In this document: piece after piece, positions 28,897 to 38,131 of the stretch
Numbering within the stretch: position 1 is the first letter of the stretch
Layout: each line of letters opens with the position of its first letter
From: Chloroflexota bacterium
Lineage (GTDB): Bacteria > Chloroflexota > Dehalococcoidia > UBA2979
Length of the DNA stretch: 64,000 nt
NCBI GenBank assembly: GCA_016875635.1
Contig: VGPD01000001.1
Span: 45,641 to 109,640, forward strand
Reading direction: 5' to 3'
Translations under genes and position numbers: made by a program
The notes under the pieces: generated by a model
The model's database searches: none
What the model was told of the DNA's origin: nothing
What the model saw: only the letters and a program-made list of their open reading frames with translations

Positions 28897-29487
28897 ATGC
28901 CACGCCTGCTGCTTTCCACCTCCAATGCCGGCAAAGTGCGGGAGATCCGCGAGATCCTCGCGGGCACCGGCTGGGACGTCGTGACCCCGCGCGAGGTCAA
29001 CGTGACCTTCGCCGCGCCGGTCGAGACGGCACGTTCCTACGCGGAGAACGCCATCGCGAAGGCGGTCGCCGCCGCGGAGGCCTCCGGCCTGCCCGCCCTC
29101 GCCGACGACTCCGGCATCGAGGTGGACGCCCTCGACGGAGCGCCCGGCCCGCTTTCGGCGCGCTTCGGCGGCCCGACGCTGAGCGATGCGGAGCGCTGCG
29201 CGCTGCTGCTGCGCCGGCTGGAGGGTGTCCCCCCTGGGCGGCGGGGCGCCCGGTTCCGCGCGGTGGTCGCCCTCGCGCTCCCCGGCAACCGCGTGGTCGC
29301 GCGCGAGGGCGTCCTCGAAGGGCGGATCGCCCTCGCGCCGCGTGGCGCGAATGGATTCGGCTACGACCCGGTGCTCGAACTGCCCGACGGACGCACGGTC
29401 GCCGAGATCGGGGCGGAGAAGCAGACGCTCTCCCACCGCGCCCGCGCCATCGCCTCGATGGCGGAGGTGCTGCGCGGGCTGGCGTAG
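28897..29487 (+). CDS. rdgB: XTP/dITP pyrophosphatase (RdgB/HAM1)
   Basis: LLLSTSNAGKVREIREIL; ALADDSGIEVDALDGAPGPLSARF. Confidence 0.93.
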   Translation: MPRLLLSTSNAGKVREIREILAGTGWDVVTPREVNVTFAAPVETARSYAENAIAKAVAAAEASGLPALADDSGIEVDALDGAPGPLSARFGGPTLSDAERCALLLRRLEGVPPGRRGARFRAVVALALPGNRVVAREGVLEGRIALAPRGANGFGYDPVLELPDGRTVAEIGAEKQTLSHRARAIASMAEVLRGLA

Positions 29488-29526
29488 CGTCATGCACCGT
29501 CGTGCCAGACGGCCTACACTGAGCGC

Positions 29527-30594
29527 ATGAGCCCGGCAGCCGGTACGCCGCACCCGGAGTGGGACGACCTCGACAACGGGGGAGCCGGCGGCGGCGCATT
29601 GGTCGACACCCTCGGGCGACCGATGCGGGACCTGCGGATCTCGGTGACGGATCGCTGCAACTTCCGCTGCCGGTACTGCATGCCGAAGGAGATCTTCGGG
29701 CCCGACTTCGCGTTCCTCACCCGGTCGGCGGTGCTGAGCTTCGAGGAGATCGCGCGGCTGGCCCGGCTGTCCGCGGCGCTGGGTGTGCGGAAGTTCCGCC
29801 TGACCGGCGGCGAGCCGACGCTGCGCGCGCAACTCCCGGCCCTCGTCCAACTCCTGCGTGAGATCTCGGACGTCGAGATCGCGATGACCACCAACGGTAC
29901 GATGCTGAAGCCGCTTGCTGCGCCGCTGCGCGAGGCCGGCCTCGACCGCGTCACCGTGAGTCTCGACTCCCTCGACGACGCCGTCTTCCGGTCGATGAAC
30001 GACATGGACTTCCCGGTCGCGCTCGTCCTCGAAGGGATCGAGGCGGCGGCGGCTGTTGGTCTGCCGGTGAAGATCAACGCGGTGGTGCGCCGGGGGGTGA
30101 ACGACCACACGCTGATCGACCTCGCCGGGCGGTTCCGCGGCACGCCGCACACCGTGCGGTTCATCGAGTTCATGGATGTGGGGACGACGAACGGCTGGCG
30201 GCTGGACGAGGTGCTCCCGGCGTCCGACCTCGTGCGGATGATCAACGAGCGATGGCCGCTCGAAGCGGTCGAAGCGCAGTACACGGGCGAGGTCGCCCGG
30301 CGGTACCGCTACCGCGACGGTGCGGGCGAAATCGGAATGATCACGTCGGTGACGCAGCCGTTCTGCGGCACCTGCACGCGCATCCGCCTCTCCGCCGAGG
30401 GGAAGATCTACACCTGCCTGTTCGCCGCGGACGGCGTCGACCTGCGTGAGGCGATGCGCGCGGGCGCCACAGACGACGTGCTCACCTCGCTGATCGAGGG
30501 CACCTGGCGCGCGCGCGAGGACCGATACTCGGAACTGCGATCGCAGTCCACGCCCGACCTGCGCAAAGTCGAGATGTCGTACATCGGTGGGTAA
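29527..30594 (+). CDS. moaA: GTP 3',8-cyclase
   Basis: [33 protein letters not shown]-terminal [21 protein letters not shown]. Confidence 0.96.
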   Translation: MSPAAGTPHPEWDDLDNGGAGGGALVDTLGRPMRDLRISVTDRCNFRCRYCMPKEIFGPDFAFLTRSAVLSFEEIARLARLSAALGVRKFRLTGGEPTLRAQLPALVQLLREISDVEIAMTTNGTMLKPLAAPLREAGLDRVTVSLDSLDDAVFRSMNDMDFPVALVLEGIEAAAAVGLPVKINAVVRRGVNDHTLIDLAGRFRGTPHTVRFIEFMDVGTTNGWRLDEVLPASDLVRMINERWPLEAVEAQYTGEVARRYRYRDGAGEIGMITSVTQPFCGTCTRIRLSAEGKIYTCLFAADGVDLREAMRAGATDDVLTSLIEGTWRAREDRYSELRSQSTPDLRKVEMSYIGG

Positions 30595-31081
30595 CGACGA
30601 ACACCCCGGCGGCCTCTCCCACCTCGACGCGCGAGGCGAGGCGCGGATGGTCGACGTCTCCGAGAAGGCGACGACGACGCGCGAGGCCACCGCGCGTGGA
30701 CGTGTGTTCCTCGCGCCGGAGACGCTCGCGCTGATCGTCGAGGGACGCGCGCCGAAGGGCGACGTGCTGGCGACGGCGCGCGTGGCGGGGATCATGGCGG
30801 CGAAGCGCACGCACGAGTTGATCCCGCTCTGCCACCCGCTCCCGATCACCGCCGTGCGTCTCACGCTGGATCCCGACCACGCCGCCTCCACCATCGAGGT
30901 GGAGGCCACGGTGCGCGTCACGGGTCAGACCGGCGTGGAGATGGAGGCGCTCACTGCCGTGAGCGTCGCCGCGCTCACCGTGTACGACATGGTGAAGGCG
31001 GTCCAGCGCGACGTCCGCATCGGCGACATCCGCCTCGTCGCGAAGTCCGGCGGGCGCTCTGGCGATTACCGCGTGGAATAG
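30587..31081 (+). CDS. moaC: Cyclic pyranopterin monophosphate synthase
   Basis: [53 protein letters not shown]. Confidence 0.95.
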   Translation: MGNDEHPGGLSHLDARGEARMVDVSEKATTTREATARGRVFLAPETLALIVEGRAPKGDVLATARVAGIMAAKRTHELIPLCHPLPITAVRLTLDPDHAASTIEVEATVRVTGQTGVEMEALTAVSVAALTVYDMVKAVQRDVRIGDIRLVAKSGGRSGDYRVE

Positions 31082-31087
31082 TCCCGG

Positions 31088-31465
31088 CTAGCGGTTTTCG
31101 AGGTAGGCGGTCGCGGAGACGATCGCGCGATGGGCGTACGTGACGAACTCCGCGGGGGGCACCTCCAGCGGCACCAGTTCTTCGTAGCGCGTCCCCACTT
31201 GGTCGGAGTCGATGGCGGCCTGGGCCGCGTCCACGCCGATCTGCAGTTCGTAGAACGCCCCGTCGTCACCGAGGATCACGCAGCCCTGATCCGTACCGAT
31301 CGGCTCCACCTCGATGCCGTAGGCGAAGACGGCGCCCGGAAACGCGGGGAACGGGTCGATCGCCGCGGCGACGCGCTTCAGCTGCTCACGCAGCTGCTGC
31401 GCGGCGCGCGTCACTACCGCATCCGCGATCGCGCGCTCCTGCATCGGGTCGAGGGGATCCGGCAT
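31088..31465 (-). CDS. Hypothetical protein
   Basis: 125-aa ORF between flanking genes; no family recognised. Confidence 0.55.
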   Translation of the reverse strand: MPDPLDPMQERAIADAVVTRAAQQLREQLKRVAAAIDPFPAFPGAVFAYGIEVEPIGTDQGCVILGDDGAFYELQIGVDAAQAAIDSDQVGTRYEELVPLEVPPAEFVTYAHRAIVSATAYLENR

Positions 31466-31523
31466 CGCGGCCTCTTTGCATTCACTCCAAGGGTGAGGCC
31501 TCGATCATATCGAGGCACGGCGG

Positions 31524-33650
31524 CTACCTCGCGGGGGTTGCAGTCGGGGTTGCCGTCGGCGTCGGTGTGGCGGTCGTCGACGGCGTGGCCGTGATCGAGG
31601 GTACGGGGGTCGCGACGCCGCCCGGGGCGACGCTCGGCGGACGCGGCTGGAACCACGCGATGCGGTCGCCGGTCAGGATGTAGACGCGCGCGCCGTCCGA
31701 GGAGACCCCGACGCCTCGCAGGTCGCCGAAGTCGGCGTGGCGGTACTGGCGCTGGAACGCGAGCTCACGGTCGCCGGCGACGATGCGGCGGTTGCCCCGG
31801 TCGGCGACGTAGAGGATGCCGCGCAGCAGGTCTTCGCTCAGCGCGATCGGCGCCTGCAACGGCTTGTCGATCCCCTGTAACAGCGCGGCCTGTTCGCGTC
31901 CCTGACGGAAATGACGCAGACGCACACCGTCCAGCAGGAAGATATCGCCGTCCACCGCCAGTTCACTCGCCTGCGCGATCTCCGCACCGCCGAGCGCGCC
32001 AGTGCGTTCCGAATCGAACCCGTAACCCGCCGGGAGGTAGCGCCAGACCTCGCCGCCCGCGCTGTCCAGGATGTAGAGGTTCCCCAGGTACGCGGTCATC
32101 GCCACCGTCGACTTGAGGTCGGCGGCGCCGCGCAGCGCAATCACGACCGGGCGTGCACTTGCATCGTCGCCGATCGAGAACAGCGTGCGCCCGGCATCGA
32201 GGACGAGGAGCCGGTTCTTCGAGCCGTCCCATGCGATCGCGACCGGATCGCGCGCGGTCGTCCGGCTGTAGGACTCCCCGGCGCGGTAGACCTCGATGGC
32301 GGAGTTCTGCGTCTGCGGGTCGACGCGGAACACACGGCCCCGGCCCGACTCCATCAGCCAGACGGCGCGTTCGCCCACCACGAGTTGCTCCGGGTTGAGC
32401 GGCACGGTCAGCGTGCCGGCGAACGTGAGCACCGGCGTCAGCTGCTCAACGTTCGTGATCGCGTCGAGCAGGTCGAGACGTTCACGTGCACTCTTCTCAA
32501 CTGCCTCGACCCGCGGGTCCTGCGAGGAGATCGCACGCGCCTTCTCCACCTCGACCAGGGCCTGCTGCAACGCCTGCCGGCGCTTGTTCGGGCCAGTGGC
32601 GGAGTCCGCCGCGCTGATCTGCTGCGTCGCCGCCGCGAGCGCGCGGTCCAGTTCGGCGGCCCGGTCCTGGTCCAATAGCCGAGGCAGCAACGCCCACGCG
32701 AGCAGCGCGATCACCGCCGCCAGCCCGGCTACCAGCCCGGCCAACCTCCACGGCACGGCCGCGCCCCCACCCCGACCGGCGCGACCCACGGTCCGAGGTC
32801 TTCGCAACGACGGCAGGCGCGATCCCGCCTTGCGCTGCGATGGACGCCGCCGCTCGACCGGGGGGCCGGAGTCCACGTCTGGCCTCGACACGACGGGGCC
32901 CGAGGTATCCCCCCAATCGCTGCCGCCGCGTGCCGGTGTGCCTGCCGCCCTCATGGAGGTACGGCCTTCCGTCCCATAGTCGAGCGGCTCCGCCTCCTGC
33001 GTCTCGTCGATATCCAGGTCGGCGACGAGGACTGCCGTCATGTCCGGCACGCCACGCGTGCGCCGGAACAGCTCGGCGAGCGCGCGCTCCGGCCCGACCA
33101 CCAGCGCCTCCTCGATGACCTCGCGTCCGATCGCCGGCTCGGCGGCGGACGACAGCAGGAGGATCTCGTGGCCGGCGAGGGGCGTCGCGGTGAACATCGG
33201 CTCGATCGCGGCGTCGCCGCCGAGTGCCTGGGCCGCCGGCGTCCCCTCGGTCCCCAGCCGCTCGATCCGCTCGGGCCCGGCGAGGTAGGCAACCCCGGGG
33301 CCGACCTGCGCGATCGTCGCCTCGCCGTCGCGGATCGCCACGCAGGTCACACCGATGGAAACGCGATGCTCCCGCAGCGACCGCCGGTTCCACTCCGAGA
33401 GGTTGCCGTGGGCCTGGCGCAGCGCGCGCAGCAGACCACCGGTGATCGAGAGCGACTCGCGGGCGAAGAGCGAGGCGACGGCCTCGGCCACCTCTTTGCA
33501 GAAGTCGGCGGAGCGGACGTCGGACGGTTCCGTCAGGACGAGAAGGCGCAGCACCTCCTCCTCGCGCTGCCGCTGGCGGTCGACAAGCCAGGGGCCGTGC
33601 TCCTGCACCTGCCCCCCGACGATGGCATAACGGCCAACCCACGTCGTCAC
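31524..33650 (-). CDS. PP2C-like N-terminal domain, one TM helix, C-terminal NHL-like beta-propeller and Thr/Pro tail
   Basis: ISIGVTCVAIRDGEATIAQVGPGVAYLAG region; LAGLVAGLAAVIALLAWALLP; ILYVADRGNRRIV repeats; ATPSTTATPTPTATPTATPAR. Confidence 0.65.
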   Translation of the reverse strand: MTTWVGRYAIVGGQVQEHGPWLVDRQRQREEEVLRLLVLTEPSDVRSADFCKEVAEAVASLFARESLSITGGLLRALRQAHGNLSEWNRRSLREHRVSIGVTCVAIRDGEATIAQVGPGVAYLAGPERIERLGTEGTPAAQALGGDAAIEPMFTATPLAGHEILLLSSAAEPAIGREVIEEALVVGPERALAELFRRTRGVPDMTAVLVADLDIDETQEAEPLDYGTEGRTSMRAAGTPARGGSDWGDTSGPVVSRPDVDSGPPVERRRPSQRKAGSRLPSLRRPRTVGRAGRGGGAAVPWRLAGLVAGLAAVIALLAWALLPRLLDQDRAAELDRALAAATQQISAADSATGPNKRRQALQQALVEVEKARAISSQDPRVEAVEKSARERLDLLDAITNVEQLTPVLTFAGTLTVPLNPEQLVVGERAVWLMESGRGRVFRVDPQTQNSAIEVYRAGESYSRTTARDPVAIAWDGSKNRLLVLDAGRTLFSIGDDASARPVVIALRGAADLKSTVAMTAYLGNLYILDSAGGEVWRYLPAGYGFDSERTGALGGAEIAQASELAVDGDIFLLDGVRLRHFRQGREQAALLQGIDKPLQAPIALSEDLLRGILYVADRGNRRIVAGDRELAFQRQYRHADFGDLRGVGVSSDGARVYILTGDRIAWFQPRPPSVAPGGVATPVPSITATPSTTATPTPTATPTATPAR

Positions 33651-33872
33651 GTCGTCACGGACTCCCCACCCGACGACGGCGCGCCGAGGTAAGCGATCGA
33701 GGCCAGGCTGGGGGACGGCGAGGAGGCCTCAGCCGGCGGGGCGAACTCGATACCACGCGATATCCCGTGCAAACCCCGCCCGGTCACGTGCGGATGATAT
33801 GGGCTGCGCCGTCGGGGGGGGGCGAATCCCCGAGCCGGGCCGTCGGAGGCCGGGCCGCGGGGTGGACGTAGG

Positions 33873-34871
33873 CTACGTCCGGCGAGCAGGTGGCCGTCGC
33901 TTCACGGTGGGGTGGATATCGAGGGGCGCCTGCGGGCTCACCATCTCATCGAGGTGGGCGAAGGCAGCGGCTGCAATCATCGCGCCGTTGTCGGTGCAGA
34001 AGATCGGCGGCGGCATGGACACGGCGACGGGGGCACGCTCCAGTACCCGTTCGCGCAGGCGCCTGTTTGAGGCCACGCCACCGGCCAGCAGCACCGACGC
34101 CACACTCTCGCGTTCTGCCGCCCGTGCCGCCTTCTCGGACAGCACGTCCACCACGCTCTCCTCGAAGGCCCACGCGATCTCGGCGCGCGGAGGTGGGTTG
34201 GGCGACTGCACCAGCTGCAGCACGGCCGTCTTCAGGCCGGAGAACGAGGTGTCGTCGCTGCCCCGGAGCCAGGCGCGGGGCAGGCTCAGGCGACGTTCCG
34301 TGGCCGTCGCGGCAAGCGCGGAGAGCGGAGGCCCGCCGGGATACCCGAGGCCGAGCAGCCGCGCGACCTTGTCGAAGGCCTCGCCCGCCGCGTCGTCCCT
34401 CGTGCCGCCCAACCGGGTGAAGGAGCCGTCCTCCTCGACGAGGAGCAACTCCGTGTGGCCGCCGGAGACCACCAGCGCCAGCGCGGGCAGTTCCGGCTCG
34501 CGCTCCAGCAGCCAGTTCGCCCGCACATGGCCCTCGATGTGGTCGACCGGGATCAGCGGCAGGCCGCGCGCGTACGCCAGCCCGCGTGCGGCGTTCAGCC
34601 CGACGACGAGCGCGCCCGGCAGCCCGGGCCCTGCCGTCACCGCGATGGCATCGAGGTCGTCCCAGGTGCAGGAGGCCTCAGCGAGCGCGGCACGGACGAC
34701 CGGGACGAGCGCACGCAGGTGCGCGCGCGCGGCCACTTCCGGCACCACGCCGCCCGTCTCGCGGTGCAACTCTGTCTGTGAGGCGATGACGTTCGAGAGC
34801 AAGCGCCGGCCATCCTCGACGACTGACGCCGCGGTTTCGTCGCAGGAGGACTCGACCCCGAGGATGCGCAT
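33873..34871 (-). CDS. tsaD: tRNA threonylcarbamoyladenosine biosynthesis protein TsaD
   Basis: MRILGVESSCDETAASVVEDGR; IPVDHIEGHVRANWL; VSGGHTELL; LLAGGVASNRRLRE. Confidence 0.96.
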   Translation of the reverse strand: MRILGVESSCDETAASVVEDGRRLLSNVIASQTELHRETGGVVPEVAARAHLRALVPVVRAALAEASCTWDDLDAIAVTAGPGLPGALVVGLNAARGLAYARGLPLIPVDHIEGHVRANWLLEREPELPALALVVSGGHTELLLVEEDGSFTRLGGTRDDAAGEAFDKVARLLGLGYPGGPPLSALAATATERRLSLPRAWLRGSDDTSFSGLKTAVLQLVQSPNPPPRAEIAWAFEESVVDVLSEKAARAAERESVASVLLAGGVASNRRLRERVLERAPVAVSMPPPIFCTDNGAMIAAAAFAHLDEMVSPQAPLDIHPTVKRRPPARRT

Positions 34872-34894
34872 GCTGTCCTGACCGGCCTCGTGGC

Positions 34895-35629
34895 CTACGG
34901 CAGCCGTGTGCCGAGCCCCTTCAGTTCGTCCAACTCCCACTGCGCCACGTCGCCGGTCTCAGCCTTCAGCCGCCAGGCGACGTTGAACATGTATGCGGCG
35001 AACGACCACTGCGCCGCCGTCATCGTCCGCGGCAGGCGGTTTGACCGATCGCGCCAGCGGAGCAGGGGCGACCACTCCGGGCAGATCATGATGTCCACCC
35101 AGGTGCAGGCGCGCTGGTACGTGGTGTGCGGGATGACGTGCCAGTCCTGTTTGATGAGTTCGTCATCTGTCACGGTGCTGAAGATCGGGAATTCGCTGCA
35201 TGCGGAATGGCGAGGGCTCCCGAAGAGGCCGCACCGCGTCGTGCCGTCCTTTTCCAGTTCGAGCGCGCGGCAGACAAACGCGGGGCCGTCGCCTTTCGCA
35301 TCCTCATCGCGCCATGCGCGTGGCTTCCCGGCCCTGGTCAGGGGGATGATCAACGGCTCACCACCGTTGAACTTCTTCCACTGGTGCTTCGGCAGGCGTC
35401 CGAAGGTGTACAGGTGCAGCGGCTCGGCGTCGCTGCGGGTGGAGGTGCAGCAGCCGCCGCAGAAGTTGCACTCCCACGAACGCGCCTCCTCCAGCGTGAC
35501 GTAGCGGAAGTTCGCTGGCGGCGTGCTGAAGCGGTCGTTCTCGTTGTACGTGTGGTCGGGGGCGCGGAGCGGAGTGTCTGCGGGCACGCCGTCGTACGAG
35601 TTATGCGGTCGGGGCAACTGCACGCTCAC
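34895..35629 (-). CDS. YkgJ-like Cys-cluster protein
   Basis: CNFCGGCCTSTRSD...FVCRALELEKDGTTRCGLFGSPRHSACSEFP; start approximate. Confidence 0.65.
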   Translation of the reverse strand: MSVQLPRPHNSYDGVPADTPLRAPDHTYNENDRFSTPPANFRYVTLEEARSWECNFCGGCCTSTRSDAEPLHLYTFGRLPKHQWKKFNGGEPLIIPLTRAGKPRAWRDEDAKGDGPAFVCRALELEKDGTTRCGLFGSPRHSACSEFPIFSTVTDDELIKQDWHVIPHTTYQRACTWVDIMICPEWSPLLRWRDRSNRLPRTMTAAQWSFAAYMFNVAWRLKAETGDVAQWELDELKGLGTRLP

Positions 35630-35741
35630 GCCTCTCTCGACGCCGAGCGCACCGCGGCTCGACCGTTGATGCGATGGATCATCGCACCGACCTGACCCCC
35701 CCGCCATCGGGGCGCGTGATCCGGTGACTACCAGACGGGGA

Positions 35742-36917
35742 TTAGCCCCGCGGAAGCCCGAGGCCGCGCTGGGCGATGATGTTGCGCTGCACCTCGGAGG
35801 TGCCCGCCGTGATCGTCGACGCCACGGCGCTCAGGTAGAGCCTCGAGTAGGCGCCGCCGAGGCGGGCATACGGTGAGCCGGGCATCAACTGACCGGCCGG
35901 GCCCAGTAACTGCATCCCCGTTTGCGCGACGCGCTGGGTCAGTTCGGAGCCATACAGTTTCGAGACGCTCGCCTCGTGGTTCGGCTGGACGCCCTGCTGC
36001 TGCAGGAACGGGATGCGGTAGGCGACGTTGAAGCCCACCTGAAGCTCGATCCAACGGTCGGCGAGTTCGTAGCGCGCGTTCGGGTTGCGCGACATCAGGC
36101 TCTTCTCGTCCTTTGCCGCCTCCACGAGACGTTCGATGTCGCGCTTGCCGCGCGAGAACGCCGCTACGCCGGAACGTTCGAAGTCCAGGGTGGCCGCGAC
36201 CTGGTACCAGCCACGGTTCTCCTGGCCGATTAGGTTCTCTGAGGAGATCCGCACGTTGTCGAAGTGGACCTCGTTCAACGTCTGGCCGCCGGACATGTCC
36301 TCGATGGGCTGGACGGAGATGCCGGCGGAGTCCATCGGAAGGGCAAACATCGAGAGGCCGCGGTGCTTCGCGGCGTGCGGGTCGGTCCGCGCGGCGAGGA
36401 GGCCCATCGAGGCCTCCTGCGCGCCGCTCGCCCAGATCTTCGTACCGTTAATGACGTACTCATCGCCGTCGCGGATGGCGCGCGTCTGGAGCGCCGCAAG
36501 GTCGGAGCCGGCGCCCGGTTCGGAGTAGAGGGTGGTCCAGGTGTCGTCGCCACCCGCGATGCGGGGCAGGTAGAGCTTCTTCTGTTCCTCACTGCCGTAC
36601 ATCATCAGCGCCGGCCCGACCCATGCCACGCCGGCGCCGCCCCCGCCCGGCATCCGGGCGTAGGCGGTCTCCTCGTTCATGATCATCTGCTGGACCTGGC
36701 CCGCCCCGGCGCCGCCGAACTGCTCCGGCCAGGCGAGGGCCAGCCACCGCTGGTCGGCCAACCCCTTGGAGACCGCCTGGGCGAGGGCGGCCCGCTCCTC
36801 GCGGCTCACCTCGCCGGTGAAGTCGCGGTCACCCCATCCCTGCGGCAGACGCTGCGCGAGGAATGCGCGCAACTGCTCGCGGAACCGCTCTTCCTCCGGG
36901 GTAAAGGCGAAATCCAT
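35742..36917 (-). CDS. Acyl-CoA dehydrogenase
   Basis: FTPEEERFREQLRAFLAQ; YSEPGAGSDLAALQTRA; SAVASTITAGTSEVQRNIIAQRGLGLPRG. Confidence 0.94.
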   Translation of the reverse strand: MDFAFTPEEERFREQLRAFLAQRLPQGWGDRDFTGEVSREERAALAQAVSKGLADQRWLALAWPEQFGGAGAGQVQQMIMNEETAYARMPGGGGAGVAWVGPALMMYGSEEQKKLYLPRIAGGDDTWTTLYSEPGAGSDLAALQTRAIRDGDEYVINGTKIWASGAQEASMGLLAARTDPHAAKHRGLSMFALPMDSAGISVQPIEDMSGGQTLNEVHFDNVRISSENLIGQENRGWYQVAATLDFERSGVAAFSRGKRDIERLVEAAKDEKSLMSRNPNARYELADRWIELQVGFNVAYRIPFLQQQGVQPNHEASVSKLYGSELTQRVAQTGMQLLGPAGQLMPGSPYARLGGAYSRLYLSAVASTITAGTSEVQRNIIAQRGLGLPRG

Positions 36918-37151
36918 CCTGAGACCTCCGCTGGGGACGGGGGCGACCGGGGCGTTCGGTGCCGCTACACGCGCGTGTGGTCCGCCCTCGGCCTGTGCTC
37001 TATGAGTTTAGCGCGGCCGCCACTCAACCGCCGCGATCCAGACCGCCCGCCCGTTCCTCAGCGCATTCGACCTCCGAGCGTTAGATTTTGGCGCGCGGCT
37101 CCAAAGAGGCCGAGTGGTAGGATCGATGTCCCCGGTGTGAGGAGTACTCCC

Positions 37152-38096
37152 GTGTTCCAGGAGATGGCCATCTTCACGGGCAATTCGCACCGTGCGCTCG
37201 CGGAGTCCGTCGCCCGCCATCTGGAGATGGCCCTCGGCGACTGCGAGGTCTTCCAGTTCTCGAACGAGGAAGTCTTCGTCCGCTACCTGGACAACATCCG
37301 GGAGCGCGATGTTTTCATCATCCAGCCGATCGTCTCCCCGGTGAACACGCGGCTGATGGAACTGCTGATCATGATCGACGCCGCCAAGCGCGCCTCAGCG
37401 GGCCGGATCACCGCCGTCATCCCGTATTACGCATACGGTCGCTCCGACAAGAAGGACCAGCCGCGCGTCCCCGTCACCGCCCGCCTGCTCGCGAACTTCA
37501 TCGAGGTCGCCGGCGCCAGCCGCGTCCTGACGATCGACATGCACGCCGGCCAGATCCAGGGGTTCTTCAACATCCCGCTGGACGAGTTGACCGCCTTCCC
37601 CCTGATCGCCGAGTACCTCCGCTCCGAGTCCTTCAGCGCCCCGACGATGGTGGCCCCGGACGTCGGCCGCGCCAAACTGGCGCGGGACATCGCCTCCCGG
37701 TTGAACTGCGACATCGCGATCGTGGACAAGAAGCGGACCGGCAACAACGAGCACGCCGAGGCGATGACGCTGATCGGCGACGTCGCCGGGCGCGACTGCC
37801 TGGTCGTGGACGACGAGATCCTGACGGGCGGCACGGTCGCCTCCGCCGTCCGGCTGCTGCGTGAGCGGGGCGCACGGTCCGTCCGCGTCGCCTGCGTCCA
37901 TCCGGTCATGTCCGCCAGGGCGTTCGAGGCACTCGACATCCCCGAGGTGGACGAGATCGTGTTCACGGATACTCTCCCGCTCGTCCACGGGCAGTTCAAG
38001 ACCGTACCCACCCGCGTGCTGAGCGTCGCCCCTCTGATCGGCGACGCCATGCACCGCATCCACACGGGCGGCTCCGTCGGCGCGTTGTTCCGGTAG
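37152..38096 (+). CDS. prs: Ribose-phosphate pyrophosphokinase
   Basis: IFTGNSHRALAESVARHLEM; VIPYYAYGRSDKKDQPRVPVTARLLANF; DCLVVDDEILTGGTVASAV; GTG start. Confidence 0.96.
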   Translation: MFQEMAIFTGNSHRALAESVARHLEMALGDCEVFQFSNEEVFVRYLDNIRERDVFIIQPIVSPVNTRLMELLIMIDAAKRASAGRITAVIPYYAYGRSDKKDQPRVPVTARLLANFIEVAGASRVLTIDMHAGQIQGFFNIPLDELTAFPLIAEYLRSESFSAPTMVAPDVGRAKLARDIASRLNCDIAIVDKKRTGNNEHAEAMTLIGDVAGRDCLVVDDEILTGGTVASAVRLLRERGARSVRVACVHPVMSARAFEALDIPEVDEIVFTDTLPLVHGQFKTVPTRVLSVAPLIGDAMHRIHTGGSVGALFR

Positions 38097-38131
38097 GACG
38101 CCGTGGCTGAGGCCCGAGAGCGAGAACTTCG

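Noticed and set aside
28681-30921. 746-aa minus ORF across rdgB/moaA/moaC
   Set aside because: Spans several confidently assigned + strand genes; low-complexity Arg-rich translation
31530-31610. GTCGGcGTC-like repeats
   Set aside because: Explained by the Thr/Pro codon repeat at the C-terminus of the 31524-33650 protein
36264-37151. N-terminal extension of the prs ORF opposite acyl-CoA dehydrogenase
   Set aside because: Conserved Prs begins at the GTG at 37152; the upstream part is antisense to another gene
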